NCBI RefSeq assembly: GCF_001908375.1
Contig: NZ_CP017241.1
Coordinates: 2,731,001-2,795,000, forward strand
Reading direction: 5' to 3'
Source: Rhizobium etli 8C-3
GTDB lineage: Bacteria; Pseudomonadota; Alphaproteobacteria; Rhizobiales; Rhizobiaceae
DNA length: 64,000 bases
A program made the position numbers and the translations under genes. Positions 60,410 to 64,000 of this stretch are shown here, piece after piece (the stretch's first letter is position 1; every line of letters starts with the position of its first letter). The notes beneath the pieces were generated by a model that was not told where the DNA came from, did no database searches, and saw only the letters and a list, made by a program, of their open reading frames with translations.

Positions 60410-61186
60410 ATGAAGAGAACCGTTGTCGTCACCGGATCCACCAGCGGCATTGGGCTTGCGATCGCCACCGCCTTTGCCGGTAAGGGCGACAATGTCGTCA
60501 TCAACGGCTTCGGAAAGGCCGACGAAATCAAGGCGATAGTGGAGCGACTTGAATCTCTTTCCCAGGCAAGCGCCCTCTACCACCCGGCCGATATGACGAA
60601 ACCGGCGGAGATCGCAGACCTGATCGCCACGGCGGCGAAGACCTTCGGCACCGTCGACGTGCTCGTCAACAATGCCGGCATCCAGCATGTCGAGAAGATC
60701 GAGGATTTCCCGATCGACAAATGGGACCAGATCATCGCCATCAACCTGTCGAGCTCGTTTCACACGATGCGCGCTGCCATCCCGCAGATGAAGGCGAAGA
60801 AGCATGGCCGCATCATCAATATCGCCTCGGCGCACGGCCTCGTCGCCTCGCCTTTCAAATCCGCCTATGTGGCCGCAAAACATGGTATATTAGGCCTGAC
60901 GAAGACAGCGGCACTCGAACTTGCCGAATTCGGCGTGACGGTGAACGCTATCTGCCCCGGCTATGTGCTGACGCCGCTGGTCGAAAGGCAGATCCCGGAT
61001 ACCGCCAAGGCCCGCGGGATGACGGAGGAACAGGTGAAGACCGAGGTCATCCTCAAGGCCCAGCCGACGCGCGAATTCGTCAAGGCCGAGGAGATCGGGG
61101 CCATGGCACTCTACCTCGCCAGCGACGACGCGAGGCAGGTGACCGGCACCCACATCTCGATTGACGGGGGCTGGACCGCGGCATAA
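60410..61186 (+). CDS. bdhA: 3-hydroxybutyrate dehydrogenase
   Basis: 258 residues of short-chain dehydrogenase. Cofactor loop [12 protein letters not shown] near 7-18, [15 protein letters not shown], catalytic Tyr and Lys in YVAAKHG near 153-157, and C-terminal DGGWTA. Converts 3-hydroxybutyrate, from polyhydroxybutyrate breakdown, to acetoacetate. ATG at 60410. Starts a string with xdhA 28 bases behind, unusual but possibly co-transcribed; in S. meliloti bdhA precedes xdhA2xdhB2. Confidence 0.95.
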   Translation: MKRTVVVTGSTSGIGLAIATAFAGKGDNVVINGFGKADEIKAIVERLESLSQASALYHPADMTKPAEIADLIATAAKTFGTVDVLVNNAGIQHVEKIEDFPIDKWDQIIAINLSSSFHTMRAAIPQMKAKKHGRIINIASAHGLVASPFKSAYVAAKHGILGLTKTAALELAEFGVTVNAICPGYVLTPLVERQIPDTAKARGMTEEQVKTEVILKAQPTREFVKAEEIGAMALYLASDDARQVTGTHISIDGGWTAA

Positions 61187-61214
61187 CCATTTCAAAACAA
61201 GAACAAGGAACAAC

Positions 61215-62681
61215 ATGAAAGACAGCATCCGCTTCATCCTCAACGGCGAAGACATCACGCTGAGCGATGTCCACCCCGCCGAGACGCTTCTCGATTTTCT
61301 GCGGTTGAGGCGCCGGCTGACCGGCACGAAGGAAGGATGCGCCGAGGGTGATTGCGGCGCCTGCACGGTGCTCGTCGGGCGGCTGCTCGACGGCAAGCTC
61401 TTCTATGAAACCGTCAATGCCTGCATTCGCTTCTTGGGATCGCTGAACGGCACGCATGTCGTCACCGTCGAGCATCTGGCCGCCAGGAACGGCACTCTGC
61501 ATCCGGTACAGCAGGCGCTGGTGGACTACCATGGTTCGCAATGCGGTTTCTGCACGCCTGGCTTCGTCATGTCGCTCTACGGCCTATGGCTTTCCGATGA
61601 GAAGCCCGCACGGCCTGCGATCGAAAAGGCGCTTCAGGGCAATCTCTGTCGCTGCACCGGTTACGAGCCGATCGTCAAGGCGGCCGAAGCCGTCAGCCGT
61701 GCGCGACCGAGTACGCTCTTTGATCCGCTCGAAAAGACCCGCTCCGAAATCGTCTCCAGGCTCTGGGCGATGCAGACACGCGAAACGATCACCATTGTTT
61801 CCGGCCAAGACCGGCTGATCGTTCCCGGTTCGGTCGAGGCGCTGGCGCGCGTTCTGGCCGACGAACCTGAGGCGACCGTCGTCGCCGGTTCCACCGATGT
61901 CGGGCTCTGGGTGACGAAGCAGATGCGTGCCTTGACCCCGGCCATCTTCATCAATCACCTGAACGAACTGCAGGCGATCAAGACCACGGATGGCGGCGTG
62001 ACGATCGGCGCGGGCGTCACCTATACCAAGGCTTTCGAAATCCTCGCGCCAAAGGTACCGACGCTCGGCAAACTCATCAACCGCATCGGCGGCGAGCAGG
62101 TGCGCAACATGGGCACGATCGGCGGCAATATCGCCAACGGCTCGCCGATCGGTGACAGCCCGCCGCCCTTGATCGCGCTCGGCGCCACGCTGAAGCTGCG
62201 CTCGGCAACGGGCACGCGCATGCTGCGGCTCGAGGACTATTTCATCGATTACGGCAAACAGGACCGCAAACCCGGTGAATTCGTCGAGAGTGTCTTCATG
62301 CCTTACCCGGCCGCCGGCAGCCAGTTCGCGGTCTACAAGATCACCAAACGCCGCGACGAGGACATCACCGCCGTGCTCGGCGCCTTCTATCTGACACTCG
62401 ATGAGGCAGGCGACGTCAACGACATCCGCATCGCCTTCGGCGGCATGGCCGCAACGCCCAAGCGCGCCCGCACCGTCGAATCCGATCTCATCGGCAAGCC
62501 GTGGAACGAGGAAACCGTCGACAGGGCACGCGAGGCCTTCGACGCCGATTTCCAGCCACTGACCGACTGGCGCGCCACCGCCGAATACCGGCAACTGACG
62601 GCAAAGAACCTGCTGAGGCGCTTCTACCTGGAAACGGTCGGAACGCCGGTGGAATTGAAGCGGTTCGAGGGGGTGTCGTGA
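61215..62681 (+). CDS. xdhA: Xanthine dehydrogenase small subunit (FeS and FAD)
   Basis: 488 residues. Ferredoxin-like part with CAEGDCGACTVLVG near 44-57 and CGFCTPGFVMS near 113-123, then CRCTGY. The FAD-binding domain follows (about 190-488, with NMGTIGGNIANGSPIGDS near 300). Start ATG 61215 after AAGGAAC. Works with xdhB. Downstream is an unusual 289-base spacer before xdhB. Confidence 0.95.
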   Translation: MKDSIRFILNGEDITLSDVHPAETLLDFLRLRRRLTGTKEGCAEGDCGACTVLVGRLLDGKLFYETVNACIRFLGSLNGTHVVTVEHLAARNGTLHPVQQALVDYHGSQCGFCTPGFVMSLYGLWLSDEKPARPAIEKALQGNLCRCTGYEPIVKAAEAVSRARPSTLFDPLEKTRSEIVSRLWAMQTRETITIVSGQDRLIVPGSVEALARVLADEPEATVVAGSTDVGLWVTKQMRALTPAIFINHLNELQAIKTTDGGVTIGAGVTYTKAFEILAPKVPTLGKLINRIGGEQVRNMGTIGGNIANGSPIGDSPPPLIALGATLKLRSATGTRMLRLEDYFIDYGKQDRKPGEFVESVFMPYPAAGSQFAVYKITKRRDEDITAVLGAFYLTLDEAGDVNDIRIAFGGMAATPKRARTVESDLIGKPWNEETVDRAREAFDADFQPLTDWRATAEYRQLTAKNLLRRFYLETVGTPVELKRFEGVS

Positions 62682-62970
62682 TGACGATCATCAACGCCTT
62701 CGCAAAGGAAGGCTCTTCTATCCCTTTGACAGGCACAGGTACGATGGAAAGAAAAGATGCGCCAAGTCAGAGGGCAGCGCATCGTTTGCCGCCGCCTTGT
62801 CTGCGGATTCCGTCACGCTCAGGCTTGAGCCAAGCATCCACACCTGAGCGGCCAGGTCGCCACGGGGATGGCCGGCTCTGTGCAGCCACCTTCCTCTCAC
62901 CAGCCAGCCCAGTTGATGAGGAGCAGCCGACACCAAACGCCAGTGCAGGGCAACTCGGAGGAGCCATCTG
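62682..62970. other. Spacer between xdhA and xdhB
   Basis: 289 bases in what is usually a tight junction. Only short frames are seen on either strand, with no recognised domain. The last part has CGGAGGAG as the ribosome site of xdhB. It could be an insertion remnant or a small unrecognised element. Confidence 0.5.
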
Positions 62971-64000
62971 ATGGATAAATCCACCTTCGACACCGCCAAG
63001 GTCTTCATCAGCGGTCCCATGCACAGCGCGCTGAAGCATGATTCAGCGCATAAGCATGTCACCGGAACTGCCGATTATATCGACGACATTCCAGAGCCGA
63101 CGGATCTGCTGCATGGCGCGCTCGGTATGTCCGACCGCGCCCATGCCGAGATCCTCAGCATGGATCTCTCCGAAGTCCGAAGGCACCCTGGCGTCGTCTG
63201 GGTCTTCACCGGCAAGGACGTGCCGGGCGTCAACGATGTCAGTTCAAACGGAAGCCATGACGAGCCGCTGCTTGCCGAAACCGAGGTCGAGTTCGACGGC
63301 CAGCCGGTCTTTGCCGTGATTGCCGAGACCCGCGATGCAGCACGCATGGCCGCACGGAAGGCGAAGATCGAGTATCGCGATCTGCCGCACTTTAGCGATA
63401 TCGACGGCGCGCTCGAAAACGGCGCTCCGCTCGTCATTGCGCCGATGACGCTGCGGCGCGGCGACGCCAAGGCCGAGATGGACAATGCCCCGCACCGACT
63501 GAAAGGCCAAATGCGCATCGGAGGGCAGGAGCATTTTTACCTCGAAGGCCAAATCGCCATGGCGATCCCTGGCGAGGACGACGAGGTGACCGTCTGGTCC
63601 TCCACGCAGCATCCGAGCGAAATCCAGCATATCGTCGGCCATGTGCTGAACATTCCCTCGAATGCCGTCACCGTGAATGTGCGCCGCATGGGCGGCGGGT
63701 TCGGCGGCAAGGAGACGCAGGGCAACCAGTTTGCAGCGCTTGCCGCCATCGCCGCCAAGAAGCTTAAACGTGCCGTTAAATTCCGCCCCGACCGCGACGA
63801 AGACATGCGTGCCACCGGCAAGCGGCACGACTTCCTGGTGGATTACGAACTCGCCTTCGACGATGAAGGTCGCATACATGCCGTCGACGCCACCTACGCG
63901 GCGCGCTGCGGCTTCTCGTCGGACCTGTCCGGCCCGGTGACGGACCGCGCCCTCTTTCATGCCGATTCCAGCTATTTCTATCCGCATGTGCATTTGACCT
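62971..64000 (+). CDS. xdhB: Xanthine dehydrogenase molybdopterin subunit (cut by window edge)
   Basis: The first 343 codons of the large subunit, open to the right edge. DYIDDIPEPTDLLHGALGMS near 35 and the RMGGGFGGKETQ Moco loop near 240-251 are typical of XdhB. Catalyses hydroxylation of hypoxanthine and xanthine to uric acid. ATG at 62971 after CGGAGGAG. The rest lies beyond the window. Confidence 0.94.
   Translation, partial: MDKSTFDTAKVFISGPMHSALKHDSAHKHVTGTADYIDDIPEPTDLLHGALGMSDRAHAEILSMDLSEVRRHPGVVWVFTGKDVPGVNDVSSNGSHDEPLLAETEVEFDGQPVFAVIAETRDAARMAARKAKIEYRDLPHFSDIDGALENGAPLVIAPMTLRRGDAKAEMDNAPHRLKGQMRIGGQEHFYLEGQIAMAIPGEDDEVTVWSSTQHPSEIQHIVGHVLNIPSNAVTVNVRRMGGGFGGKETQGNQFAALAAIAAKKLKRAVKFRPDRDEDMRATGKRHDFLVDYELAFDDEGRIHAVDATYAARCGFSSDLSGPVTDRALFHADSSYFYPHVHLT

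Overview
The window looks like a chromosomal segment from a Rhizobiales bacterium of the Rhizobium/Sinorhizobium/Agrobacterium group. The evidence is a fused TrpE-TrpG anthranilate synthase preceded by a WWW leader peptide, a ChoXWV choline transporter, a NolR-type ArsR regulator, a BacA peptide importer, a TGA-N9-TCA iron-responsive operator in front of a TonB receptor, and GC-rich codon use throughout. No tRNA, rRNA, CRISPR array, prophage or phage-defence island was recognised. The only clear mobile element is a group II intron.

Layout. 1-5.4 kb: leuA (cut by the left edge) with a leucine-rich leader peptide, a BenE-type transporter, and a group IIC intron sitting directly behind the clpP terminator. 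5.5-12.3 kb: two uncharacterised proteins, a CDF metal exporter coupled to queF, an overlapping MarR-GNAT pair, and trpE(G) with its attenuator. 12.4-22.4 kb: iron-regulated TonB receptor, extensin-like protein, fhs with a small Cys-rich secreted protein, LuxR-type solo regulator, DUF2333 protein, a coiled-coil protein and thymidine kinase. 22.6-30.4 kb: choXWV with a HugZ-like protein, NolR-like regulator, omega-amino-acid aminotransferase, branched-chain amino-acid binding protein. 30.5-40.5 kb: adenine deaminase, alpha-glucosidase, and a complete oppABCDF operon. 40.8-52.4 kb: KDG kinase, glycosyltransferase, esterase/OhrR-like divergent pair, der, NnrU, polysaccharide deacetylase, bacA, MFS transporter. 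52.7-64 kb: methionine aminopeptidase, LLM oxidoreductase, a DGPF/ECF42 sigma/AHSA1 operon, acyltransferase, glpK, bdhA, and xdhA-xdhB (xdhB cut by the right edge).

How the genes work together. Much of the window is nutrient capture and central metabolism: choline, peptide and amino-acid uptake, purine salvage and breakdown (ade, xdhAB), one-carbon metabolism (fhs), glycerol and 3-hydroxybutyrate use, and KDG and alpha-glucoside breakdown. Regulation is the most instructive part. The leucine and tryptophan operons both begin with leader peptides whose start codon falls at the predicted transcription start. The heme-type receptor has an iron operator over its -35 box. The NolR-like gene has a NolR-type box just upstream. 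The esterase and OhrR-like genes share a palindrome-bearing promoter region.

Several intergenic stretches hold decayed gene fragments (a TetR-like regulator, a GFA-like fragment, a small secreted protein with a frameshift, and a fragment lacking its start), consistent with local gene erosion.
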